26,508 nucleotides of DNA. Source: Tardiphaga sp. GTDB taxonomy: Bacteria; Pseudomonadota; Alphaproteobacteria; Rhizobiales; Xanthobacteraceae. The number at the start of each line of letters is the position of its first letter. Within the stretch, counting starts at the first letter, position 1. Shown one piece after another: positions 16,204-24,312 of the stretch. Made by a program: the position numbers and the translations under genes. The stretch lies in assembly GCA_014377915.1 (NCBI GenBank), contig JACMOT010000330.1, forward strand, positions 1 through 26,508, in the 5' to 3' direction. The notes under the pieces were generated by a model. That model was not told the origin of the DNA, searched no databases, and saw only the letters and a program-made list of their open reading frames with translations.

Positions 16204-16218
16204 CATGGCGCGGCCATG
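16204..16218. promoter_or_regulatory. Palindrome CATGGC-GCG-GCCATG before the transporter operon
   Basis: A perfect 6+6 inverted repeat with a 3-bp centre ends 22 bp before the start of the binding-protein gene and just before its Shine-Dalgarno AAGGAG. It could be an operator or a small mRNA hairpin affecting translation. The regulator is unknown; the AraC-type fusion protein of the same operon is one candidate. Confidence 0.4.
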
Positions 16219-16240
16219 ACAATGTCGAAGGAGAGGTCAC

Positions 16241-17158
16241 ATGCAGAAGCGTTCTTTCACCGTAGTCCCGATGCCGCGGCCGCGCGCCGCGGTTCACTCC
16301 GGCTGGCGCAATGCCGCGCTCGGCGTGGTGTTGTCCGCCGGCCTGTTGGCGCCGATCTCGGCCAGCGCCGCGCCAGCCGGCTGCGCCGCCCTGCAGGCAA
16401 AATATCCCGACCTGAAAGGCAAGACACTGGTCAACGCCATCAACCCGCATAAGCCGGGCTATGAGGCGATCGATCCCAAGGATCCCAGTAAATATGTTGG
16501 CTTCGACATCGATCTCGGCGAGCAGCTCGGAGAATGCCTTGGCTTCAAGCTGACCTACAAGGCGGTGACCTTTGCCGCGCTGCTGACGACCCTGGCGAGC
16601 GGCCAGGCCGATATCGTCATCTCCGACATCTACGCCACCGAAGAGCGCGCCAAGGCTGCCGACTTCATCACCTATTCCAAGGTGTTCGACGGCGTGCTGG
16701 TGGCGAAGGGGAACCCGAAGAAGATCGACGGCATCAATTTGTCGATGTGCGGCGCCGCCGCCGCGGAAAACACCGGCTATGTCGAGGTGCCACTGATCCA
16801 GGCGCTGGACGCGCAGTGCAAGGCCGCCGGCAAGCCGCTGCCGACCATCCAGCTCTATGACAACAATGCCAACTGTATCCAGGCGATCCTCGCCGGCCGC
16901 GCCGACACCTATGTCAACGACGTCAACACCGTCGACCAGGCCGTGAAGGCCTATCCGGACAAGCTGGAGAAGGCGCTGGCGGTAACCATCCCCTATTCGG
17001 TCGGTATCGGCGTTCCCAAGGACAAGCCGGCCTTCCGCGATGCCATCATGGCGGCGCTGATCGAGGTGCAGAAGGCGGGCATCCACAAGGATCTGTTGAA
17101 GAAGTGGGAGCTCGATCCCAACAACTTCGAAGAGCCGCGCATTCTCTCGGTCAAGTAG
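16241..17158 (+). CDS. ABC transporter periplasmic binding protein, polar amino acid family
   Basis: 305 aa. A long signal peptide has basic residues followed by NAALGVVLSAGLLAPISASA, with cleavage predicted near residues 42-44. The mature part is a bacterial extracellular solute-binding protein family 3 domain: KYVGFDIDLGEQLGECLGFK (about 86-105), the LASGQADIVISDIYATEERA block (about 121-140), FITYSKVFDGVLVAKG, and YVNDVNTVDQAV. It would capture a small amino-acid-like or amide solute in the periplasm and deliver it to the permease-ATPase encoded next. AAGGAG precedes the ATG. It is the first gene of the operon that continues with two acetamidase genes, so the solute is probably an amide; its identity cannot be read from the sequence. 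Confidence 0.93.
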   Translation: MQKRSFTVVPMPRPRAAVHSGWRNAALGVVLSAGLLAPISASAAPAGCAALQAKYPDLKGKTLVNAINPHKPGYEAIDPKDPSKYVGFDIDLGEQLGECLGFKLTYKAVTFAALLTTLASGQADIVISDIYATEERAKAADFITYSKVFDGVLVAKGNPKKIDGINLSMCGAAAAENTGYVEVPLIQALDAQCKAAGKPLPTIQLYDNNANCIQAILAGRADTYVNDVNTVDQAVKAYPDKLEKALAVTIPYSVGIGVPKDKPAFRDAIMAALIEVQKAGIHKDLLKKWELDPNNFEEPRILSVK

Positions 17159-17188
17159 AGCGGTTCGACACGCACCGCCCCATCGGGT

Positions 17189-17273
17189 CGTCATTGCGAG
17201 CGCAAGCGAAGTGATCCAGCAGGCCACAAGCGAAGGCTGGATCGCTTCGTCCCAACGGCTCCTCGCCGTGACG
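17189..17273. repeat. Dispersed palindromic repeat (REP-like) in the transporter operon
   Basis: The arms beginning CGTCATTGCGAGCG and ending CGCCGTGACG are imperfect inverted copies, with inner arms GTGATCCAG and CTGGATCGC. Together they fold into a long hairpin between the binding-protein and permease genes. I recognise this CGTCATTGCGAGCG...CTGGAT type as an intergenic repeat common in Bradyrhizobium-like genomes. It may raise the level of the upstream binding-protein mRNA over the rest of the operon. Confidence 0.8.
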
Positions 17274-17314
17274 ATCGCGGATGATCGCAAGCATCACGAA
17301 GAGAAGCCGTTCTG

Positions 17315-18916
17315 ATGTCGCTGTTTGCCCACTACCTCAGCATGCCATACCTGATCGAGGGGATCTGGTTCACCCTGTGGGTGACCGCTCTTGGTCTGTG
17401 CGGCGGGCTGATCCTCGGTGTGGCGCTGGCGGCGATGCAGCTCAGCCGGTTCTCCATGCTGGCTGCTTTCGCCCGCGGCTACACCGTGATTTTTCGCGGC
17501 ACCCCGCTTATCCTGCAGATGGTGTTCGCCTATGACGCACTTCCGCACATCGGCATCAAGCTGAGCGCGATCGGCGCGGCCGGCCTCGCGCTAGCCGCCA
17601 ATGAGGCGCCGTTCATTGCCGAAATGCTGCGATCCGGCGTGCTCGGCGTCGATCGCGGCCAGGTCACCGCGGGTCAGGCACTGGGTATGACCCCAATGTT
17701 GCTGATGCGCCGGATCATCGCGCCGCAGGCGATCCGCACCATGGTCCCGGCGTTTGGCAACGAGACCGTCAGCGCGCTGAAGAATTCGTCGCTGGCCAGC
17801 GTGATATCGGTGCAGGAATTGACGCTGCGCAGCACCCAGCTGGCGTCATCGACCTTCGACTTCTTCTCGATCTTCTTCGCCTCCGGCCTGATCTATCTGG
17901 GGCTGACCGGTGCCGTGAGCATCATCCAACTGTTCGTTGAGCGCTCGCTTGATCTGGATCGACCCGCGACCAAGAGCCGTCTCGCCCGCTTCATGCCATG
18001 GTCCCGCTCCCCGTTGCCGATTGAGCCGATCGCGCGGTCTGGCGAGGCGCTGCCGCCTGACGCGCCCGTAGACGATGTAAAACTGTCGCGGTCCGACCGC
18101 GCCACCCGCTCGGCGACGCTGACCGGCAATGACGTGCTGGTCGAGGTGAGGGATCTGTTCAAGGCCTATGGCGACCAGCCGGTGCTCGCCGGCGTCGACC
18201 TCACCGTCAGGGTTGGCGAAGTGGTCGCACTGCTCGGGCCGAGCGGATCTGGCAAAAGCACGCTGCTGCGCTGTATCAACCATCTCGAAGGCTGGGACGC
18301 CGGCACGGTGAAGATCGGCGGCCGCCGGATGGGTTTCAGCGGCGACGGCAAGGTGCTTTCGCCGCGCGCGATCGCCGAGGAACGTGCCAGCGTCGGCGTC
18401 GGCATGGTGTTCCAGCAGTTCAACTTGTTCAGCCATCTCACGGCGCTGGAAAACGTCGCCGGCCCGTTGCGCTGGGTCCATGGCGTTGCCGGTCCGGAGT
18501 CCGAGCGGCGCGCCCGCGAGTTGCTCGAACGCGTCGGCCTCGGTCATCGCGCCGATGCGCTGCCGCGACATCTTTCGGGCGGCCAGCAGCAGCGGGTCGC
18601 GATTGCGCGCGCGCTGGCGCCGAATCCGAAAGTCCTGCTGCTCGACGAGCCGACCTCGGCGCTGGATCCGGAACTGGTCAACGAGGTGCTCGAAGTGATC
18701 CGCCGGCTATCGGTCGAGGACGGCCTGACCATGATCATTTCCACGCATCAATTGCGCTTTGCCGACGAGGTCGCGGACCGCGTCGTGTTTCTCAGCGGCG
18801 GCTCGATCATCGAGGAGGGGCCAGCCCATGAGGTGCTGACCCATCCGCGCAACCCGATCACGCAGCGCTTTCTCAGCGTGATGGAAGCGGACCGGCCACC
18901 GGCGGCGCTGTCGTGA
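17315..18916 (+). CDS. ABC transporter permease fused to its ATP-binding protein
   Basis: 533 aa. Residues 1 to about 210 are a polar amino acid ABC permease: several hydrophobic spans beginning at IEGIWFTLWVTALGLCGGL, the FRGTPLILQMVF motif (about 67-78) and the EAA-type coupling loop AGQALGMTPMLLMRRIIAPQ (about 119-138). A charged linker of about 60 residues follows. From about 272 comes a complete ATPase: Walker A GPSGSGKST (about 308-316), Q-loop MVFQQFNLF, signature LSGGQQQR (about 419-426), Walker B LLLDEP with DPE, and the switch STHQ. A homodimer would supply both membrane and both ATPase subunits. Transport of the solute caught by the upstream binding protein is inferred. The reading frame is continuous, so the fusion is genuine in this sequence. 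Confidence 0.95.
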   Translation: MSLFAHYLSMPYLIEGIWFTLWVTALGLCGGLILGVALAAMQLSRFSMLAAFARGYTVIFRGTPLILQMVFAYDALPHIGIKLSAIGAAGLALAANEAPFIAEMLRSGVLGVDRGQVTAGQALGMTPMLLMRRIIAPQAIRTMVPAFGNETVSALKNSSLASVISVQELTLRSTQLASSTFDFFSIFFASGLIYLGLTGAVSIIQLFVERSLDLDRPATKSRLARFMPWSRSPLPIEPIARSGEALPPDAPVDDVKLSRSDRATRSATLTGNDVLVEVRDLFKAYGDQPVLAGVDLTVRVGEVVALLGPSGSGKSTLLRCINHLEGWDAGTVKIGGRRMGFSGDGKVLSPRAIAEERASVGVGMVFQQFNLFSHLTALENVAGPLRWVHGVAGPESERRARELLERVGLGHRADALPRHLSGGQQQRVAIARALAPNPKVLLLDEPTSALDPELVNEVLEVIRRLSVEDGLTMIISTHQLRFADEVADRVVFLSGGSIIEEGPAHEVLTHPRNPITQRFLSVMEADRPPAALS

Positions 18917-18983
18917 TCCGAAGTCGCTTCCTTTCAATTATCAATAGATGCCTGCCTGTCCATCAATTAGTCGAGGCCATTGC

Positions 18984-20225
18984 ATGAAACATCATTTGCT
19001 TCCCGTATCGCCCGCCAACGTGCAGTGGGGCTATTTCAGCAAGGCGATCAAACCCGCTTTGACGCTGAAATCCGGCGATCGCGCCACCATCGAGACGCTG
19101 ACGCATCACGCCAATGACGATTACGAGCGGATGATCGCCGACGATCCCGGCGCGGAAAGCGTGTTCAAATGGACCAGGGAGCACAAGGCCATCGTGCGCC
19201 GCGGTGCCGGTCCGACCGAAGGGCCGTTCATCCGTGGCTCCGGCGAGGGCGTCGGCGTGCATCTACTGACCGGCCCGGTGGTGATCGAGGACGCGGAGCC
19301 CGGCGACGTGCTGGAGGTGCGCATCCTCGACGTCCGACCGCGCCCAAGCTGCAATGCCTGCCATGCCGGGCGCTGCTTCGGCTCCAACGCCTCGGCGAAC
19401 TGGGGCTTCCACTATCATGACCTGATCGAGGAGCCGAAGCCGCGCGAGGTCATCACCATTTTCGAACTCGACACCTCGGGCGAGCCCTATGCGAAGGCGG
19501 TCTACAATTATGTCTGGACGCCGCAGACCGATCCCGACGGCATCGTGCATTCGACCATCGACTATCCGGGCGTGCGCGTCGATCACAGTACGATCAAGAA
19601 GCGTGACAATATCCTGGCCAACGTTCGGGTGCCGGCGCGGCTGCATTTCGGCACCATGGGGCTGGCGCCCTCGGAAGCCGATTTCGTCAGTTCGATTCCA
19701 CCGAACTATACCGGCGGCAATATCGACGACTGGCGCGTCGGCAAGGGCGCCAGGATGTACTATCCCGTCGCGGTGCCAGGCGCCTTCTTCTCGGTCGGCG
19801 ACCCGCATGCCGCGCAAGGTGACAGCGAACTCGGCGGCACCGCCATCGAGACGTCGCTGACTGGCGATTTCGAATTCATCCTGCACAAGCAGCGCGATCT
19901 CGGCGGCACCATCCTGGAAGGTCTGACCCACCCGATGCTGGAGACTGACAGCGCGTGGTCGGTCTACGGCTTCACCTATCCGAACTATCTCGCCGAACTG
20001 GGGCCCGATGCGCAGACCGAGATCGCCAACCATTCCAGCCTCGACCGCGCGATGCGTGACGCGTTCCGGAAGCTGCGCCGCTTTCTGATGACGGTGCACC
20101 ACCTCAGCGAGGACGAGGCAATCTCGCTGCTGTCGGTTGGCGCGGATTTTGGGGTGACCCAGGTGGTGGATGCCAATTGGGGCGTGCACGGCACGATCCG
20201 CAAGAATGTCTTCAGGTGCGACTGA
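18984..20225 (+). CDS. Acetamidase/formamidase family protein
   Basis: 413 aa from the ATG at 18984, which has GAGG 7 nt upstream; an in-frame earlier start at 18948 adds unrelated residues. Members hydrolyse small amides (formamide, acetamide and related) to ammonia and the acid. Family marks are ETLTHHANDDYERMIADDPG (about 35-54), TGPVVIEDAEPGDVLEVRIL (about 95-114), the VPGAFFSVGDPHAAQGDSEL block (about 260-279) and DFGVTQVVDANWGVH near the end. The last G of the usual HAAQGDGE motif is Ser here. It lacks a signal peptide and should act in the cytoplasm on the solute imported by the upstream transporter. A paralogue fused to a regulator follows. Confidence 0.93.
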   Translation: MKHHLLPVSPANVQWGYFSKAIKPALTLKSGDRATIETLTHHANDDYERMIADDPGAESVFKWTREHKAIVRRGAGPTEGPFIRGSGEGVGVHLLTGPVVIEDAEPGDVLEVRILDVRPRPSCNACHAGRCFGSNASANWGFHYHDLIEEPKPREVITIFELDTSGEPYAKAVYNYVWTPQTDPDGIVHSTIDYPGVRVDHSTIKKRDNILANVRVPARLHFGTMGLAPSEADFVSSIPPNYTGGNIDDWRVGKGARMYYPVAVPGAFFSVGDPHAAQGDSELGGTAIETSLTGDFEFILHKQRDLGGTILEGLTHPMLETDSAWSVYGFTYPNYLAELGPDAQTEIANHSSLDRAMRDAFRKLRRFLMTVHHLSEDEAISLLSVGADFGVTQVVDANWGVHGTIRKNVFRCD

Positions 20226-20316
20226 TCCGGCGACCATCCTCTTGAGGACGACGGGACCAGATTCGCGGGATTTCTGGCACAGCAGTTGCTACGGACGGCC
20301 TGATTGGGGTCGATCC

Positions 20317-22662
20317 ATGAGCTTTCGCCCGTTCACCAGTGAATCCTATTCCGAAGGCGACCGTCCTGAAGCCTGGCGGGATGTGCTGCGGGCGGTTGGC
20401 CTGCAGCCGTCCCCTGCCGCCACGGCTCCAAGCTTCCATGCCACAGCGTCGCGCCGCCATGCCGAAGGTATTGTGCTGGCGAGGTTTTCGGCGGGCGCGC
20501 AGGCCGTGTCGGCGCTGACGGACCTCGCCGATGACATGCCGTTGGTGCTGCTGCCGATCGAGGACGGCGTCGTGTTGCGCACCGCTGCCGGGCATCACAT
20601 CATTGCCGCCGGACAGCTATTGCTGCTGCCGCGCAAGGGCGACTGGAGCGTCGCATTCCAGCGCGACATGCGTGCCATGGTGCTGTCGGTGACCTCGGAC
20701 GCGTTCCATGGCCGCAAGGTAGGGCAACCGGCATTCGGCGAGGTTCGGATTCTGGCGCCGGGCGGTTTCACCGATGTGTTCTCCCGCACGCTGGATATGA
20801 CGGCGCGTACACTGGAGACGCTGTCCGACATCGAATGGTCTGCCGTCGCGCAAAGCCTCGCGGACCTGCTGCCGGTGTTCATGCGACAATTCGCGGCGCC
20901 GGTTGCCGACTCCGGCACCGCGACCCAGGCGGCGATCCTGCATCGCATCTGCCAGACCATCGAGCGCCGGCTCGGCGATCCTGATATGGCGCCGGCGCGG
21001 GTAGCGCAGGCCGAGGGAATCTCCGAGCGTTACCTGCAAAAACTGTTCGAAGGCACCGGCAGCAATTTCACGCATTATCTGCGTGAGCGCCGCCTGCAGC
21101 GTGCCTGGGCTGATCTGTCGAATCCGGCCGAGGCGCATCATGCGATCTCGGAGATCGCCTATCGCAGCGGCTTCAATGACTCCGCGCATTTCAGCCGCGC
21201 CTTTCGTGCGCGCTTCGGGCTGTCGCCGCGCGAGTTTCGCCAGCAGGAAACCGAACGCGTCGCGGCGACGGCGACCGCGGCCGGGCAGCGCGGCTGGCCG
21301 CAGGATGCGCTGGCGCAATTGCGCGGTCACCATCCGCTGACCGGTCTGCGCAAGCTCTCTGAGCCGGCCGATGCGGATCATGGGGTGCCCTGCGCCGAAG
21401 GCGACCCCCGCCATCATCATCTGCCGGTCGAGGCGTCGCGGGTGCATTGGGGTTATTTCAGCCGCTCGCTGCCGCCCCAGGCCGAAATCAATTCCGGCGA
21501 CACCATTACGATCGAGACGCTGACCCAGCATGCGTCCGACGATCCGGAGCGAATGATTGCCGGCGATTCCGGCGCCGAAAGCGTGTTCGGCTGGACCCGC
21601 GATGCGAAGAACGTCGATCGCCGCGGCGCCGGACCGATGGATGCCTCGGTGTATGGCCGCGGCGCCGGCGAGGGCTTTGGCGTTCACATCTGCACTGGGC
21701 CAGTGGCCGTGAAGGACGCCCAGCCCGGCGACGTGCTGGAGGTCCGCATCCTCGATATCGTGCCGCGACCAAGCCAGAGCCCGGATTATCAGGGTAGGGT
21801 ATTCGGCAGCAGTGTCGCGGCGTGGTGGGGTTATCACTACAACGAGTTCCTCGCCGAATCGCCGCCGCGCGAAGTGGTGACGATCTATGAGGTATCCAAC
21901 GACGGCGACGCCGCGCATGCGCGCGCGGCCTATTCCTATCGCTGGGCGCCGCAGACCGATCCGTTCGGCACCCTGCACAGCACCTATGACTATCCCGGCG
22001 TCCTGGTTGGCCCCGGTTCGGTGAAGCGTCGGCACAACGTGCTCGACGGCATCCGGATTCCGCTGCGTCCGCATTTCGGCGTCATCGCGGTGGCACCGCG
22101 TGAGACCGAACTGGTCGATTCAGTGCCGCCATCCTATTTCGGCGGCAATCTCGACAACTGGCGGCTTGGCAAGGGGGCGACGGTCTATCTGCCGGTGTCG
22201 GTACCGGGTGCGTTGTTCTCGGTGGGCGATCCCCATGCCGCGCAGGGCGACGGCGAACTGGGCGGCACCGCCATCGAATGTTCGATGACCGGAACGTTCC
22301 AGCTGATCCTGCACAAGAAGGCCGACCTCGCCGGCCGCGCCTTTGCCGACCTGACCTATCCGCTGATCGAGACCGCGACCGACTGGGTCCTGACCGGTTT
22401 CAGCCATCCCAACTACCTCGCTGAATTCGGTGCCAACGGGCAGAGCGAGGTCTATGCTAATTCCTCGCTAGATCTCGCGATGAAGGATGCGTTCCGCAAG
22501 ATGCGCCGCTTCCTGATGAACATCAAAGGCCTCAGCGAGGACGAGGCCATTGCGCTGATGTCGGTGGCGGTAGACTTTGGGGTGACGCAGGTGGTGGATG
22601 GCAATTGGGGTGTCCATGCCATTCTCAGCAAGTGCCTGTTCGACGACGCCTTCTCATCCTAA
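20317..22662 (+). CDS. AraC-family regulator fused in frame to an acetamidase/formamidase domain
   Basis: 781 aa from the ATG at 20317 (MSFRPFTSESYSEG), preceded by GGGG with 7-8 nt spacing; the open frame begins earlier but overlaps the previous gene. Residues 1-190 resemble an AraC-type ligand domain. Residues about 205-307 hold two helix-turn-helix units: MAPARVAQAEGISERYLQKL and ISEIAYRSGFNDSAHFSRAF, ending in FGLSPREFRQ. After a linker of about 55 residues, residues about 363-781 form a full-length acetamidase with ETLTQHASDDPERMIAGDSG, GDPHAAQGDGELGGTAIE and DFGVTQVVDGNWGVH. No stop separates them. A GTG at 21385 could start a free amidase internally, but no Shine-Dalgarno precedes it. 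It may be an enzyme whose DNA-binding half responds to its own substrate. Confidence 0.9.
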   Translation: MSFRPFTSESYSEGDRPEAWRDVLRAVGLQPSPAATAPSFHATASRRHAEGIVLARFSAGAQAVSALTDLADDMPLVLLPIEDGVVLRTAAGHHIIAAGQLLLLPRKGDWSVAFQRDMRAMVLSVTSDAFHGRKVGQPAFGEVRILAPGGFTDVFSRTLDMTARTLETLSDIEWSAVAQSLADLLPVFMRQFAAPVADSGTATQAAILHRICQTIERRLGDPDMAPARVAQAEGISERYLQKLFEGTGSNFTHYLRERRLQRAWADLSNPAEAHHAISEIAYRSGFNDSAHFSRAFRARFGLSPREFRQQETERVAATATAAGQRGWPQDALAQLRGHHPLTGLRKLSEPADADHGVPCAEGDPRHHHLPVEASRVHWGYFSRSLPPQAEINSGDTITIETLTQHASDDPERMIAGDSGAESVFGWTRDAKNVDRRGAGPMDASVYGRGAGEGFGVHICTGPVAVKDAQPGDVLEVRILDIVPRPSQSPDYQGRVFGSSVAAWWGYHYNEFLAESPPREVVTIYEVSNDGDAAHARAAYSYRWAPQTDPFGTLHSTYDYPGVLVGPGSVKRRHNVLDGIRIPLRPHFGVIAVAPRETELVDSVPPSYFGGNLDNWRLGKGATVYLPVSVPGALFSVGDPHAAQGDGELGGTAIECSMTGTFQLILHKKADLAGRAFADLTYPLIETATDWVLTGFSHPNYLAEFGANGQSEVYANSSLDLAMKDAFRKMRRFLMNIKGLSEDEAIALMSVAVDFGVTQVVDGNWGVHAILSKCLFDDAFSS

Positions 22663-22681
22663 CCCTGCGGGAATCCTTGCC

Positions 22682-23077
22682 TTGAAATTCCATATGATCG
22701 CCGGTGGTCCGACTCCGGTCGCGCCGTTCAGCCATGCCGTCGAGACCGATGGCTTTGTGTTCGTCACCGGGCAGATGCCGGATACGCCGGCGGCGCCCGG
22801 CCTGTTGCCGGAGACGATCGAAGCGCAGACGCATGCGGTGATGGCCAATCTGGCCTTGGTGCTGGCGGGCCTCGGACTCGGCTTCGAACATGTCGCGATG
22901 ACGCGGATCTATCTCACCCGCTTCAAGCAGGATTACGCGGCGATGAACGAGACCTATCGCAGCTATTTCGCCGAAGGCCGGTTGCCCGCGCGCACCTGCG
23001 TCGGTGTCACTGGTCTGGCCTACGATGCGCTGATCGAAATCGACCTGGTATGCCGGCGTCCGCGGCCGGACGCGTAA
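22682..23077 (+). CDS. RidA/YjgF family protein (reactive enamine/imine deaminase type)
   Basis: 131 aa if translation starts at TTG 22682 (read MKFHMIAGG), which has GGGA 9 nt upstream and gives the usual RidA N-terminus; ATG 22694 is the alternative. RidA proteins speed hydrolysis of reactive imines or act as deaminases. Family marks are PFSHAVETDGFVFVTGQMP (about 16-34), the helix region LALVLAGLGLGFEHVAMTRI and the C-terminal LPARTCVGVTGLAYDALIEI. The Arg in PAR and the Glu in IEI match the catalytic Arg105 and Glu120 of E. coli RidA, so activity is plausible. It follows the fusion gene by 19 nt and would share its mRNA. In amine or amide breakdown operons such proteins often process an imine intermediate. 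Confidence 0.9.
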   Translation: MKFHMIAGGPTPVAPFSHAVETDGFVFVTGQMPDTPAAPGLLPETIEAQTHAVMANLALVLAGLGLGFEHVAMTRIYLTRFKQDYAAMNETYRSYFAEGRLPARTCVGVTGLAYDALIEIDLVCRRPRPDA

Positions 23078-23185
23078 GCAATCTTGGTTCTCTTTTTCCA
23101 GCGCGCCATGGAACGGGAATTGCAGCAGCTCAGGAGGCCGTAACCTGGGGCCGCGTCACGCGTAGTTAAATGCAAGGGAGTTGAG

Positions 23186-23941
23186 ATGGATCTCGGATTG
23201 ACGGGAAAGAACGTGCTGATCACCGGCGGCAGCAAGGGCATCGGGCTCGCTGTGGCCGAACTGTTTGCGGATGAAGGCGCCAATGTCGCGATCTGCGCGC
23301 GAAACGCTGCCGAAGTGAATGCCGTGGTCGCGCAACTCGCCGCCAAGGGCGTGAAGGCGTGGGGCCAGGCGTTCGACGTCGGCGATCCCGTCGCGCTGAG
23401 GCAGTGGATCGACGGCGCCGCCGCCGAATTCGGCGGCGTCGATGCCGTCATCTGCAATGTCAGCGCGCTGGCTGTCGGCGACACCGCCGAAAGCTGGGAG
23501 AAATCGTTTCGCGTCGACATGATGCATACGGTTCATTCGGTCGCGGCGGCGCTGCCCTATCTGGAGCAATCGAAGGCGGCCTCGATCGTCATCGTCTCCA
23601 GCGTGTCCGGCTTCGAGGTCGACTTCGCAGCGGGCTCCTACGGTGCGATCAAGGCCGCGCTGATCCACTACGCCAAGGGGCTGAGCAGCCAGTTGGTGAC
23701 CAAGGGCATTCGCGTCAACGCGGTGTCGCCGGGCAATACCTATTTCGAAGGTGGCATTTGGCACAACATTGAATCCGGATCGCCTGAGCTTTATCAATCC
23801 ACGCTGGCGGCCAATCGCAGCGGACGGTTCGGCACGCCACAGGAAGTCGCGGCTGGCGTAGTGTTCCTTTCGAGCCCGATGGCGAGCCGGATTTCGGGCA
23901 CCAATCTGATCATCGACGGCGCGCTGACCAAGGCGGTCTGA
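23186..23941 (+). CDS. Short-chain dehydrogenase/reductase (SDR)
   Basis: 251 aa, normal length for a classical SDR. The cofactor site TGGSKGIGLAVAELF is at residues 13-27. The usual NNAG motif is replaced by CNVSA (about 90-94). The catalytic Ser lies in VSSVSG and the Tyr/Lys pair in YGAIK (about 152-156). The C-terminus follows the family pattern with PGNTYFEGG and FLSSPMASRISGTNLIIDGA. ARN after the second strand (about 39-41) suggests NADP(H). AGGGAG lies 5 nt before the ATG. It is the last plus-strand gene of the amide cluster, 108 nt after the RidA gene; it probably oxidises or reduces a product of the upstream amidases, with substrate unknown. Confidence 0.93.
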   Translation: MDLGLTGKNVLITGGSKGIGLAVAELFADEGANVAICARNAAEVNAVVAQLAAKGVKAWGQAFDVGDPVALRQWIDGAAAEFGGVDAVICNVSALAVGDTAESWEKSFRVDMMHTVHSVAAALPYLEQSKAASIVIVSSVSGFEVDFAAGSYGAIKAALIHYAKGLSSQLVTKGIRVNAVSPGNTYFEGGIWHNIESGSPELYQSTLAANRSGRFGTPQEVAAGVVFLSSPMASRISGTNLIIDGALTKAV

Positions 23942-24312
23942 CCGGAATTGAAAGCCGCGGCGCCCTTTCCGTCGCAGGGCGTCGCGTGCGAGATGAACTC
24001 AACGACCCGACGTTGTGCGCAGCTGTCGTGGTGCCGCGGGACAGACGCCAGCCCTGGTTAGACTGCTTCTTTGGCCTCGACCCGCCTACAATTTATCCAA
24101 GCTGCACAAAAAACATTGAACAGTATAGGCGACGCTGGGCGCGTCGATTTTGAAAAAGTATCTGGGGTGATCATGACTGTCGTTCCGGGGCGCGGGCGGC
24201 GCAAGCCGCGCGCGAACCCGGAACCTCGATATGTCTAGCGCAAAACATCGCGGGATTCCGGGGGCGAACGCAACTGTCGCTGCGCGCGCCCCGGAATGAC
24301 AGCGCCAAAGCC
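23942..24312. other. Non-coding interval with a repeat between the SDR and MarR genes
   Basis: The two convergent genes end on either side. No gene was found in these 371 bp. About one third is the palindromic repeat at 24177-24302; the rest shows no recognisable feature. Confidence 0.65.
24177..24302. repeat. Second dispersed palindromic repeat, different family
   Basis: The arms CTGTCGTTCCGGGGCGCG and CGCGCCCCGGAATGACAG are inverted copies with one mismatch, about 90 bp apart, with partly complementary internal arms. This GTTCCGGGGCGCG...CCCCGGAATGAC type is familiar from Bradyrhizobium-like genomes. It sits between the convergent SDR and MarR genes, where it may end both transcripts. Confidence 0.8.

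Noticed and set aside
16091..17290. Minus-strand open frame of 399 codons across the binding-protein gene
   Set aside because: It is antisense to a well-supported gene with signal peptide and family motifs; its translation is low-complexity.
20617..22074. Long minus-strand open frame (485 codons) inside the AraC-acetamidase gene
   Set aside because: It mirrors a high-GC coding strand, has no motif, and the plus-strand product is clearly homologous to known families.
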